Source: Hyaloscypha bicolor E (Eukaryota; Ascomycota; Leotiomycetes; Helotiales; Hyaloscyphaceae). From it: a DNA stretch of 64,000 nt. Made by a program: the position numbers and the translations under genes. The stretch spans positions 348,801-412,800 of the forward strand of contig NW_020194644.1 in assembly GCF_002865645.1 (NCBI RefSeq). The letters run 5' to 3'. Positions 37,260 through 48,035 of this stretch are shown in pieces (position 1 is the stretch's first letter; the number at the start of each line of letters is the position of its first letter). The notes beneath the pieces were generated by a model. It did no database searches. It was not told the origin of the DNA and saw only the letters and a list, made by a program, of their open reading frames with translations.

Positions 37260-40129
37260 TGCATAAACGACCAATCGCAGCAGCGACCAGTAGTTGACTA
37301 AAGACCTTCACCGGCAGGAACGCAACCACAGACACCTGAGCAGCAAGAAAATGGCGAATTACCGGTGCCTGAAACCAGGAAGGCGTCATCCCCGGTGCCA
37401 CCAGGTGCCAAAAACCACCCCCTCCGCCTAAGCGTAAGCCTGCACACCTACAGCAGAAATTCACTGGCTCGAATGGTCCGAAGCTGCAAGCAGATGGGAC
37501 AGCTTTCGGCTTGCATGACTAAATCTATTATGAATAGAATGGCATATTAGTTACCAATTCGCAGTGCCTGTGCCTTGAAGTGTTCTCGCCGTTCTCTGTG
37601 ATGCTGCCGCACTTTAACTAACGGTGATAAGGCTATTTTCTCGGATAGACTGTCCGCGGAGAGCAATTTATTTGATAATATAATGCATTCCCCGATGAAA
37701 CAAAACCAACTTGGGTTTACATGCAAGAAGCAGTTGCTACACAACAATTGTGAGGATAATATCTCTGATTCGGGTATCTCCACCCAATATTGGGCATGGG
37801 TAAACTGAGTATCAAATCCATGGCACAGAAGGGAAACTTGGAGAATGGAAAGAGCATCCGTGCTGGCGCTACCATCCTTTACAGCTCGTATGGAATGTGC
37901 AATATTATCAGCGCAACCGCTCCAGAGAAAGGTTAGAGTAAGGGTCTAAAAAGCTATTATAGAAATTAAGGAGATTTATTTAGATTGGTTTTAATATACT
38001 TTAGATACTAAGCTCAAGGCATTTGAGAATTATTTATTATTTTAGGTTATATTTTATTAAAGACTATTCGCTCTAATAGTTCTCTTCCAAGACTTTTATA
38101 ATAGTAGCTAATAAGGGGCATAAGAGGTGTTTTTAGTTCATGGTTTAATTGCATAATAAGAGGCCTGAACCGGTCACCTCCAAACCAAAAGAGTAGGGGG
38201 ACGCGTTTGTGCCCGCGATCCTCCGAACCTCAGCCGAAGGGTTTTATTGCGTAGTGGAGGGCAAGAATCGGTCCCCTTGAATCCAAGTGGTGAAAAGTCA
38301 GATATAGACCCTTCAATTATAAAAATAGGCCGAGCTCGTAGGGTCTTTTCTGTACACTCTTCTTCAATCTCACCAAAGGGGCCAGCTCTTCACCATCCAA
38401 CGGTGTATCTGCCGCCAAAGCTAAAAGGAAAACGGCTGGATATTCGGAATCAATGATGTTCATGATTTGGGGGAGCGGCGAAAATGCAAATGAGTGCAAT
38501 AGAGGAGAAGGGGAGTGTAATTTGGCGTTGGCCTGCCATTGGAGCTTTCAACGAGGGCTCGAGCCTTGATGTAATTCCCGGCTCTCGTTTACAAGGAATT
38601 TAGCGAACAAGCTCCTGGTCAAAAAGTGCCTTAATTTCGAGTAGGAATTATCGTCACGGCCCTTCGCAATTGATACTAGAGACTCTCTACTACTGCTAAC
38701 AAAAAACTGAGGAGGATCAAAATACAGCTAAAATCTCAGCTCGGTTGTCTGAAATGTTGGTGGGATCAGAGGCTGCTTTTGTTTGGAAATTAGGGGACTG
38801 GGCGCCATTGGGGGGGGGGGGGGGGGGTCACTCGAAAGTGACTGGTTGTTCAGGGAAAGTTACCAGGACGGTTGATGGTATCAACCAGCGATTTCACATC
38901 AGCTGTCAAACGAGGATCAGGTGACACAAGGAAGAGAATCAAAATTATCTATATCCATCATCACCTCACCGTAGCTGCGCCAAATGCACCAACCGTCGCG
39001 GGGGTAAGCACTCAGGGGGCACTCATAATGCGGCTGACATCAATGCTGCCCCTCGACGAGCCGTGGCTGACCATTTCACAAATTGGACTCCCAACCTTCA
39101 AAAGTAATCTACTTCGCCAGGTAGCGACAATGAAACTAACACGATCGTACTGCAAAGCGAAACGGGGAAGAGGACGTGTGCCGATTCAATCGTGCAATCG
39201 TCATGAGCATGGGCAACGACATTGAAAAGGTTTGGGCCAAAGCCCACTGTGAAATCGAATCCTTTCCCGACCTCAAAGAGCAATAATACTGACCAAGGAA
39301 AATATAAGTGTGTATAGCAAAAGAAATCCCCCGTCCAATTTGAAGGCAATCCGATATCGAACCTCCCCTTCAGCTTCATATATGGCGGTACCAGAATGAC
39401 AGGAGGGTCGATATCGGACGGTGATGAAGGTATCTTACGTTTCGTGATAGTCGAATGGGTATGGGTACTCAGGACGTACTTCGAAAAGCCTTACGGTTTC
39501 CCGTTTCCGTCCGAAAGCCATAATTCGACTTGGTGTCAATCGAGGATTATCTTTGTTGGATCCCATGAAAAGGCGACATTGCGTATTTGAGGTCCCGGAA
39601 TACTCGGAGTCGTCCAACAGACCGGGAGAGCTGGCAACGGGCGTGCCAAGCCCGAAGAGTCTCACCAGGGTCTGCGTAGAGTCATTGTACTTCTTTTGGT
39701 ACTCCCGTGAGTTCGTCGCCGGTGCCACTAGAAGATTGGGAAGTTAATAATTGACTACTTGGAAGAAGGAAACTAGAGAGGAGAAAATGAGGGCCAGTGG
39801 AGCGCAAAAGCTGAAACGAAGACAAATGGGGCTCGAAAAGGGGGAGAGACAAATAATGGGCATCCTTACATGGCGCGTTTTTGAGGGGAAAGTCCGAGAT
39901 GCGTGAATCCCAAGTATACAATGGGAAACTTTCAGTGGTCTTGAATATGTCATAATTGCTTGTATTGTTAGACGGGTCGTTAGGGCTCCCCAAGTAATAA
40001 CAGTATGTACGTCCGTCAAGGGTGGTTACGGCGGCCACAGGTCGGTATGGTGACAACGTTACAATTGCCGATCCTTTAGCCGGCATGATTTTGAACTCCT
40101 CGGGCATGAACGCTACTTGGCGGGTTGAG
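37260..40129. other. Gene-poor stretch with a small RIP island and a G tract
   Basis: No frame here has convincing coding character. About 37930-38110 is an AT-rich, TA-biased island like the RIP block, probably a transposon scrap. A run of 18 G lies at 38810-38827. The minus-strand frames at 39435-40209 adjoin the zinc-finger gene's stop and may be its 3' untranslated region. Confidence 0.5.
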
Positions 40130-41035
40130 CTACTCGTGCTGTTCTCGAATGTGTCGCTGTAAATTGTCCTTGCGCGGAAAGCCTTTCGTGGTGTAAGGAC
40201 AATCTCCAAATGGGCACCTGAAAGAGACAGGTGGATACAGTAATGGGTGGCAACTGGCTTGATGTCTACGCAAGTCCTTTCTCAAACCAAAGGGGTCTTG
40301 CTGGCAGTTGACAACTGTACAGGCAAATTGCTTATCGTGTTTGGTCTTATGGTGCCGGCTTTGAGGAATTTTAGCAACCAGTCATATCAGCTTGGATGGA
40401 TATCTTACTTGAGCATATATTGTTTCTCGAATTCTTGATTGCAGAGAGCGCACGGGTAGATTGGCTGTCCACGTGGAGGGCTGCTTTGGGACCCGAAATT
40501 TGGAGGGCTGTTGAGCTCAAACTGCGGAGTTGTGATTTGCGATTGATCTCCTCCGGAGGTGGACCCTGTCGAGAGGCCGGGGACTGGAATGTTACTTGAT
40601 GATTGGAAACGCTCCCGAGGACCAAACCCTGGGGTTGACGGAGGCTGTGGGTTGGGAGAGATAGTTCGTGCTGGTGCGTTGAATTCGATGTGATTGGGGT
40701 TTTGATTCGAGATTGACGGTAACGAATTTGTGGAGGAAGAGGAGGAAGCAGCAGGCGTTGGCGAGGCCCGGGTGCTTCCCGGCGAGGAGACCGCGGTGGA
40801 AGGACGGAGTGGGGGATGTGCTAGTCCACCATTCGGAATGGAGTAGTAGGAATGCAAGCAATAGGTGTCGATATTCTCGTTGATGGGATTTGGTTTTAAT
40901 TCAACTTGCCAGGGACTGACATGTTGAAGGGAAAGATGTCCTTGATTGTTGTCTAAATTATGGTCATATGGGTCGCTCGGGATTGGTGGTGCGCGAAGAC
41001 CAAGAAGCCTTCGCGCGAGGGTGACTTTGTTGCTC
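40130..41035 (-). CDS. C2H2 zinc-finger protein (5' end unresolved)
   Basis: A Ser/Pro-rich N-terminal region of roughly 200 residues leads into YPCALCNQEFEKQYML. A 50-bp intron (GTAAGA..AAG, about 40357-40406) joins this to NRHHKTKH, completing a C2H2 finger. A second, atypical finger (FACTVVNCQQDPFGLRKDLR with RHQASCH) and a third (RCPFGDCPYTTKGFPRKDNL then QRHIREQH) follow, and the TAG stop is at 40130-40132. The layout suits a nuclear DNA-binding regulator; target unknown. The frame is open on the minus strand up to about 41042, but there is no in-frame ATG. The true start needs an upstream exon, another intron or a non-ATG codon. A splice-acceptor-like AG stands at 41036. The TATATAAG box near 41188-41195 on the same strand could be its promoter. 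Confidence 0.72.
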
Positions 41036-41187
41036 CTAGGAGCTCAGAGAGAACTGATCGTCTCTGTTCACACACACCTTGGAGGTGTGGCTCACAGATT
41101 GTTGTCTGCAGATGGAGGTTTTGCTGAACGAGACTCGTTTTTGCGATGCAAAAAAGATGGTGCAGAGCTCGCTGGCGTCGAGCCTTG

Positions 41188-41195
41188 CTTATATA
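41188..41195 (-). promoter_or_regulatory. TATA box, probable promoter of the zinc-finger gene
   Basis: TATATAAG on the minus strand, about 150 bases before the open zinc-finger frame. A transcription start some 30 bases downstream would leave a short leader. Confidence 0.35.
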
Positions 41196-43121
41196 AAAAG
41201 AGAAGGGGCGGAGCTACTGCAGTTGTAGAGAAGCGAGAGGCCTATTACAGGGATTGAGGAAAGTCTCATTGGGCAGCAGGCCGAGGAGGAGGCCCATCAC
41301 CAGGAATTTGGCGAAAGCCCTCGTAGAAAATTGATGCGCCACAAGCTTGGGATGTGCCGTGTTCGGCGAGCAGGAGGAGGCATACAAACTAGGGTCATGC
41401 GTCGATATAGCTCAGTATCCTCCACGGAACCTTTGGAGGACCAATAGAAAAGAGCGTTAGGGACTTCCACCAGGCAAGTAAGACGCCATGAGCGGGCTTG
41501 GGATCGGATCGCCAGCCTTATGCGAGGCGCGGGCGGACGGATACTGAACTAGAACCGACGCTGGGTGTCCAAACGCTGGAACTAGCGAGACGGGTGCATC
41601 TCATCCGCATCGCAATAGATGCGCCATTAATCTCTAAGACAGATACATCTTCTGTCTATCCCTACACTCCTTATTTTCCTGTCAGAACCGTGATTAAGCT
41701 ATATTCAGGAACATTTGTCTTTATCTAGTACTGTAAGGAGCAACGTACTGTTATTTCTACAGTGCCGTAACTGTTACGGGTACCCAATCCAGCTCCTTGC
41801 TAATGACGAAGATAGCCCCGCTATTCTATATTTAGAACTTCCCATGAACCCCCAACGATAGCTTAATGACATCACGTCTAGGCAATGTACATAATCTGAT
41901 TTTATCGATATAATCACGAGGGGTCTTAAATTGTATTGATTTTATGGTATTAAAATCATCTATGTTTCTCGAGGCAAGCTTAATTACTCTTCAGCACGCA
42001 AAAGGTCAACAACAACGGTGGCGTGTGGCACCGCCACAAACACTTGCAGCAAAACGAAAACAGAAAAGGGGTGGAGAGAAGCAAAATGAGGTCGGGCCTG
42101 CTCCTTGGCGGGGTTAAAACCCAGCCTTCATGCGGATTCGCGCTCTATCAAAATGCATTTCACACTTCATTGCACATTGATTGCAGCACCTGCTACATCA
42201 ACTCAGCAGGGGATTGTAAACCTTCGGAATAGATTCATCCTCCCCAAACATTTAAATAATCGCGCAACGACGCCTCATACTCCCGAAACAGACGGTGCAT
42301 CACCATTCAATAACAGCCGAACCCTCTTTACGATTCGGTTCATCTGAAGCGTGCTTGCTGCAACCCCACGGAGCCGTAGACTCGTAGCAAGTTGGCCTGT
42401 CATCCGACCTAGAAGCAAAAATGTCAAGCCCAGACGTGAAGCTTTTCGGCCTCGAATCTATTTTTGTCAATACGGTTGCTGCATACAAGCTGTATAAATC
42501 GCGAGATTACTGTGATATGTTGCTGTGTCGGCCAAAAAGCCGTTAGTATTGGAGGAGAATGATAGTATCAGGGAGATGAAGTGAAGATATCCTTTTCTCG
42601 CATGTCAATACCTTTTTTTAATACTTGTATAAGGGTACCGTATATTGTTTCGTTGTCCTCGATTCCGTATGATGGGGGCTAACCTATCCAAAAGTATTGT
42701 TTGGGGAGTCTCATCACAAGATGCATAAAGTCGTGGATTTATAAGTATATAGGTACCCCCCTCATGACATTTTGCCGTGTTAACCGCTTATGTGTCATAT
42801 TTTCACCAAAAATCTGTTCAGGTAGCCAGGAACCATCACCGGAATGGCCCCCAAGCTGCTCGGTGCTGGGGAAAAGGGTTAAAATATGCACTGATAACTG
42901 ATGACTCGTTCCAGGTACAGTTTGGCACTAGATGGCGCACACCTCTATGTAAAGGATTGATAGGACTCAAAAGAAGCATAAAAGTGTTCTTCCATGCATC
43001 TTCCATGCAGGAACACAGGGAAGTGGAGTGGAAGCTTTGGTGGGGCACATCGCACTTTGGTGGCGCTCAAGCTCCCCCCTGTCTTCGGTGGCTTTCCAGC
43101 CATTCGTTGGCGATGTTTCAG

Positions 43122-43127
43122 CACGTG
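43122..43127. promoter_or_regulatory. CACGTG motif upstream of the histidine-phosphatase gene
   Basis: Palindromic GCACGTGC, 268 bases before the start codon. CACGTG is the core bound by Pho4/NUC-1-type and other bHLH factors. Occurrence alone is weak evidence. Confidence 0.3.
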
Positions 43128-43352
43128 CAAGGCTGGACCCACGCTAATCACGACCTCATCTATTCTTCCAGGGACGCGACTTCTGCAACCTTCCAATCCA
43201 ACGTCCCATGCGTGCAGGTGGTCAATCAATAATGCAGACTCTCTCGGATCATCGGTGGGCTCCCTCATAAGAACGGGCCCTTCTCCCCCCTTCTCCCCTT
43301 TCAATCCCACTCTCGACGCGGTCGATCATCGGTGCTCCTTCCCAATCCATCC

Positions 43353-43358
43353 CACGTG
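43353..43358. promoter_or_regulatory. CACGTG motif close to the histidine-phosphatase start
   Basis: CCCACGTGTG lies 37 bases before the ATG at 43395, a second E-box core in the same promoter. Confidence 0.3.
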
Positions 43359-43394
43359 TGAAGCTTAACAGAGCTTCTGCGGATATAAATATGG

Positions 43395-45284
43395 ATGGGA
43401 ACCCCACGAGCTCAGTCGCTAGTTGGCGCATCTTGGATAACCATCATCATACCCGTCCTTGGGGTCATATTGTTGTTTCGTGTCGTTACCCAGGACTATT
43501 TCGCAATGCGCACCAATCCAAGATCCAACATGATGGCAGCTGTTGCTGCTTCACTTGCCCGGCATGGCAGTGCAGCAGCAGTTGACCTCAGCTGGCATGC
43601 ACCCAATGCGACGAATATCAACAATCTGACGCAGGTCATGGCTGGTTCTGATATTTATGGGTGGGTTTACAACAACTCCCAGGTTCCAGCGGACGAGTAT
43701 GGAGTCTACAACTGGTGTAACATGCCCCACGTCCGGAAGACAGAGTACAAGGTGCCTTCCTCGGAATACAAGCTGCAATACGTTGAAGTGGTAGGTTGTG
43801 CAATCAAATTGAGAGCAGGAAGCTTACAAGAACGCGCAGATCCACAGACACCACAAACGAACAGTCTACGCCTCCAACTCCTTCCCAGTCGAATCATACC
43901 CTTGGAACTGTGACGACGAAGACCTATTCTACTACGGACAACCGAAAGCTGGGAACAAGTCTACGCCGACGTATTGGCAGGGTTATCAGTCACCCACGAA
44001 TCCGTTCATCCCAACCGGATTTCTGGGAACTTGCCAATTCCCTCAGATAACTGCTGCGGGTTTGGATGATTCTTGGCAGCATGGGCGTGATCTTTATGGT
44101 GTATACCATGATTTGTTGGGGTTTTTGCCAGATGATGCCAATGAGAAGGTTAGCTTCAGGGTTACGCAGAATGTCATCACCAGTGAGATTGCTGGAATGG
44201 TTGTCAACGGAATGTTCAACACTCAAAATGAGGTCCCTCTGCTGATCGAGGTGAGCATTTCCACTCTGGGTATTTTATCAATGCTAACAACCTTCAGGCC
44301 AGTGGATACGACTCTCTTGAGCCAACTTACTCCTGCTCGGTATCTTCAAACCTATTCAACAGTATCAAATCTGGCAGAAACTGGACCGCCCATCTCACGG
44401 CTGCTACCTCCTTGTACTCAACCCTGGACAATATCTCCGGAGTGTCTCCCACAGACTCTGGTTTCCACGCCAGCTTCGACCACTACTATGACAACCTCTC
44501 CGCCCGCCAATGTCACGGCAAGCCCCTCCCATGCAAGCTTGTCAACGGCGTTAACTCGACAACCTGTGTCGACCAATCCATTGCGGACGAAGTCTACAGA
44601 CTAGGCAACTACGAATACTCCTACATCTACCGCGACGACCCGCGCAGTCTCGCAGCAAGCTCCACCGCCTACGGCGTCTGGATCGGCGAACTCACAACCC
44701 ACATCCGGAACTTCATCAACGGAACCAGCAACGTGGTTTACAGACACAACGTCGCTCACGACGGCTCCATTTCCCGTCTTCTCTCAGTCCTGCAGCTCGA
44801 CGTCATGGTCTGGCCAGGCATGGGCTCAGAAGTCGTCTTCGAGCTGTACAAGAAAGACACCACAACGCCAACTACCACGGCTTCGGTCATGGCACCAACC
44901 TGCAACCACGACAACTGTCTCCGCCAAGTGATCCGGCAATCTGCTTCGGCGTCAGCAGTCTGCCCTACGTACACCGCGACCGCAGTGACCAGCATCCCGA
45001 CTTTCGCGTCCAACTGCGGAAGCGCTGCGAAGGTGTCGTCTGCTTGCTCTTGTGTCGTTACGCCGACTCCTACTTCAACAGCGGCACCGACTCCAACGCC
45101 GAGCAGTGCGAGCGGGTATTATATCCGCGTTCTGTGGAAGGGGCAGGTTCTCAGGAGTAGCAATCCGAGCCTCGGACTCATGGATATGGTGCCGCTAGAG
45201 ACGGTGCTGGGGTATTTTGACGGGTTGGTGGGCGTGGGCGCTAGTTTGGTGGTAGGGAAGTGTAATGGCAGTATTGCTGTCTAA
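43395..45284 (+). CDS. Histidine acid phosphatase-like membrane-anchored ectoenzyme
   Basis: Three exons: 43395-43790, 43840-44250 and 44298-45284. The two introns (49 and 47 bp) have GT..AG ends, and all junctions keep the frame, giving 597 residues. An N-terminal hydrophobic anchor (about residues 14-30, WITIIIPVLGVILLF) points to the secretory route. The phosphohistidine motif RHHKR is at 135-139, directly after intron 1, and the catalytic HD pair is at 423-424 (NVAHDGS). The closest family is the branch-2 histidine phosphatases of the acid-phosphatase/ACPL2 type, which hydrolyse phosphate monoesters. Between about residues 457 and 545, after ELYKKD, a Thr/Pro-flanked Cys-rich module (CNHDNCLRQV to SSACSC, Cys 471-521) interrupts the catalytic domain. 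The fold then resumes at YYIRVLWKGQVLRS. Substrate unknown. An ATG at 43391 in another frame gives no such protein. Confidence 0.88.
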
Positions 45285-45463
45285 GGTGGCGGTATAATGA
45301 CATGGGCGGTTCAAGCGAACCTGATAATTTTAATGTTAAATGACAAAGTTTTTCAGAGGAGAGATTGTGGATTATGTATTGTGGATCTCTTTCAGTTATG
45401 CTTTGTTTGTTAGCTCTGGAGTCAGAGTGATAGGTCATAAGAGGTAGGAGGCGAGGCGCATTG

Positions 45464-45537
45464 TGCCAAATACACCCGCGCTAGCTTCCCCGGAAACAGG
45501 GGGGTTTCTGGGGAAGCTAGCTAGGGGGTATTTGGCA
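45464..45537. repeat. 74-bp near-perfect hairpin (foldback element)
   Basis: TGCCAAATACACCC..GCTAGCTTCCCC pairs with GGGGAAGCTAGC..GGGGTATTTGGCA across a short G-rich loop, with only a few mismatches in about 34 bp arms. It lies 180 bp after the phosphatase stop. It could be a miniature foldback transposon or, less likely, a strong RNA hairpin in the 3' untranslated region. Confidence 0.6.
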
Positions 45538-45547
45538 ATACTGCGTA

Positions 45548-45679
45548 CAACATCTCTAGGGAAAAGAATGTAGCGAAGGAGCCACAGACAAGGGGTGAAG
45601 GCCAATTAAAAGTTCGTATTGTTTGCTTTCTGGTGCGGAACACCCCTGTCTCGCTACATTATTTTCCCTAGAGACGTTG
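45548..45679. mobile_element. 132-bp MITE with TA target duplication
   Basis: The left end CAACATCTCTAGGGAAAAGA and the right end (complement of CAACGTCTCTAGGGAAAATA) form inverted repeats of about 30 bp with three mismatches. TA stands on both sides (45546-45547, 45680-45681), as expected for Tc1/mariner-type miniature elements. The interior has no coding capacity. Confidence 0.72.
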
Positions 45680-46075
45680 TACTTCGGAGCTAATAGTAAT
45701 AACCCGGGGCGAGGAGAGGAGAAAGGGGGTCTGAACCTATTTCCTTTTCGCATGTCGCCTCTTTCTCTAAAGTTGGAGTGATGGGTTATCATCTCTATCA
45801 AGATTGGTACATTTGCATCAAGTTGGTGCAGCTAATCTAATGCCTGGTCAGGTCTGATGGCGCGTGAAATAGATACGTCTATTGGAGCGGGCTGTGTGGG
45901 TTGGCAGCAGGAATGATTTCGGGCAGCGCGAGAGGAGTGGGTAGTGTGAGGAGGGGCTATATGGTGGCAGTTTGTGAGCTTGAGGAGGAGGTGAGTTACG
46001 GAAGAGGAGGAAAGTTGTGGGGACTTTAGTGAAGTATCCTCGCGAGAGAGATGAGAGAGAATGACGGACGGGGAA

Positions 46076-46876
46076 TCAGAGAAGGAGAGCATGTGAGGCG
46101 ATGGCAATGCAGAGATTGGGACTTGAAGGATAAGTGTTCGATTTGAAGCTCGTGGTGTACATCTGGTCCTCAATCCTCCTCGTCCTATCTCCAGTCAGCT
46201 CAATGTCCGTTGAAGTTGAAGGGCTGGGATAACATACCTCTTTCCCCCACGGCATCTTAATGGCTCGCAGGTAGTGCCTGTTCTGCCAGATGGTAATGCC
46301 TGCCATCACGAAAGCTGAGAGGCCGAAGATAAGGTTCATTGTCGAGTCAGTGCCGAGGGTTTGGGGAGAGGGAGGGATGAGAGGGTTTGGCATTAAGGTA
46401 GAGGTCGGGAGGAGGGTTGCAGTGTTAAGCAGCGTTTGCGAGGAGGCTGTTGGTGGAACTGGAAGGAAGATTTGAGTCGAGGTAGTTGTGCCTAAGTAGA
46501 GTAAGTACAGTTGGTGTGGGTTGGAGAGAGTCGAGGGCTTACTCTGGTCTGTGAGATACATGGCCGATGGAGGAATATTTGCTCTGGGTTCTTGAGGAAG
46601 GTTACTGCAGGGTAGTCGGGGTAGTTCCGTTGCCAAGCTTGGGACGAGAACAATGATAGTCAGTGACGAACAATGCGAATTGTTGACGGTGATGATACCG
46701 CTCCGGATGATGCTCGATGTTGTGGGGGAGATTGGTGCCTTGAGAGATTTCGTGCTAGATAACCTGTACATGGGGAGCCAAGACGCGCTCTTCGGGATGG
46801 GCTTCTGGATGTGCAGCATAGTCGATATAAGGATGGTGAGCTTGATCGCGGTCTGGTGCACAGCTAAAAGATGCAT
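46076..46876 (-). CDS. Small hypothetical one-TM protein (model uncertain)
   Basis: An ATG-initiated open frame of 266 codons. Its second half looks protein-like: a Thr/Pro-rich stretch, a transmembrane segment (MNLIFGLSAFVMAGITIW), then a basic turn QNRHYLRAIKMPWGKE. This resembles the short membrane proteins common beside other genes in moulds. The first half has low-complexity, Leu/Ser-rich composition that may be non-coding, so the true start or exon structure is doubtful. A GTATGT donor after PWGKE (near 46240) and an AG after GACATTG suggest an intron. I do not recognise a family. Confidence 0.3.
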   Translation of the reverse strand: MHLLAVHQTAIKLTILISTMLHIQKPIPKSASWLPMYRLSSTKSLKAPISPTTSSIIRSGIITVNNSHCSSLTIIVLVPSLATELPRLPCSNLPQEPRANIPPSAMYLTDQSKPSTLSNPHQLYLLYLGTTTSTQIFLPVPPTASSQTLLNTATLLPTSTLMPNPLIPPSPQTLGTDSTMNLIFGLSAFVMAGITIWQNRHYLRAIKMPWGKEVCYPSPSTSTDIELTGDRTRRIEDQMYTTSFKSNTYPSSPNLCIAIASHALLL

Positions 46877-47318
46877 GGATTCTGCATGGATTCAGCATGG
46901 ATTCAGCCACAACGAACCGCTCTGGAGATCGCCGAGGGCAGAGACACCCCTCGCCCAATCGCTGTTGGGTCGGAAAATCTTCCGAAAAGACTCCTGTCTT
47001 AGTTGCGCGTTTCTCGAAGCTGTCCTTACGAGGCTATGGTGTTAGCCGATCATTGAGCAACTCAGCAAGACATTTAATGGGGAGATATGATAGGGCCAGA
47101 AAGAGAAAGTTCAATTTTCTTCCGCGAGACTCCCGTAGGGCTGCTATCATATCGCAGAGCTACACCGTGATTGCGATGGTGGTGATGGCTGCCCAGGTGA
47201 AGTGTGTGCGACGATGCTCGAAGCTCACTCTTGCTCACCGCAAGCTTGTTCACTCGCGCTCTTTCCCCCCCTTGCCCAAGAGCCATTGGATGGTTGCCCA
47301 GGCGGCTTGTATGTCGGT

Positions 47319-47331
47319 GTAAGTCACGTGC
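47319..47331. promoter_or_regulatory. GTAAGTCACGTGC, first copy
   Basis: One of two identical 13-mers carrying CACGTG, 155 bp apart, in the region between the small membrane-protein frame and the ankyrin gene. Confidence 0.4.
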
Positions 47332-47473
47332 ACATCCAATCAGCCTCACCACCCAACCAGAGGGTTTTTGCGCGCTCTCAGTTCGCGATTGATGACTGAT
47401 ATTATTTCTTTACGGTGCAAGTGCATTGGGAGGAGGGCTGCCGGATGCATCCTTCAAAAGCAAAGCCAGTATG

Positions 47474-47486
47474 GTAAGTCACGTGC
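47474..47486. promoter_or_regulatory. GTAAGTCACGTGC, second copy
   Basis: Identical to 47319-47331 and in the same orientation. Paired identical sites support a bHLH or bZIP binding role in the upstream region of the ankyrin gene (start 48036), about 550 bp away. Confidence 0.4.
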
Positions 47487-48035
47487 GTGGCTAACTTAGC
47501 GTATTTGCGCGAACCGACGAACCCTCAACACTTCACCAACTCCACTCCTTCCCACACATGACTCGTACATTCTGATGGCGAGGAGCCGACTTTCACGCAG
47601 CCTTAGACATCGAACAGCAAGTGCTGATTGCCCCATTTTGCCCATTGGGGGTTTTTGCGCGTTTGCCTTGGACCGTCACTGCGGTCCGCCCAGCTCTGCT
47701 GAGTTCTCACTGGCGAATTCAAGCAACGAGGCGCCCGCCTCCATGTCTCAAGTTTCCCAAACAATTGGAATGCAGACCTCACCGAGTCACCTGTCACTCA
47801 GCAGTGATCAACCAATACCAGTCCTCGCTTCATCGAACAAAAACAGGGGTAACGTGGCGCGGACTCATTGCCGAATAGTTGCTTCTGCAGCCTCATCCAA
47901 TATGGAAGGAGCGGTCTTGATATCTTGGCCGTTCCTCCATTCTGCAGACCAACACTGGTGACTTATCCATTCTCTTCTACCGATTCTTTCGTCCCAGTCC
48001 TTCTACATCCTTAACATTACTGTTAATTCACAAGC

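Larger units (their letters stand above)
41260..43394. other. Intergenic region, no supported gene
   Basis: Normal composition. Frames such as 42777-43232 lack domain signals and overlap frames on both strands without a consistent preference. The right end is the promoter of the phosphatase gene and includes CACGTG at 43122 and 43353. Confidence 0.5.

Noticed and set aside
36826..37464. 212-codon minus-strand frame with a Gly run
   Set aside because: It overlaps the TPR fragment on the other strand, whose translation shows clear repeats. The minus frame has no domain pattern and spans a frameshifted region.
39435..40209. Minus-strand frames of 97 and 175 codons next to the zinc-finger stop
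   Set aside because: The larger starts inside the zinc-finger exon in another frame, the smaller begins with GTG, and neither shows a family pattern. More likely 3' untranslated sequence.
42777..43368. Several 120-150 codon frames on both strands
   Set aside because: No splice signals, domains or consistent coding bias. The region is better explained as a promoter of the phosphatase gene.
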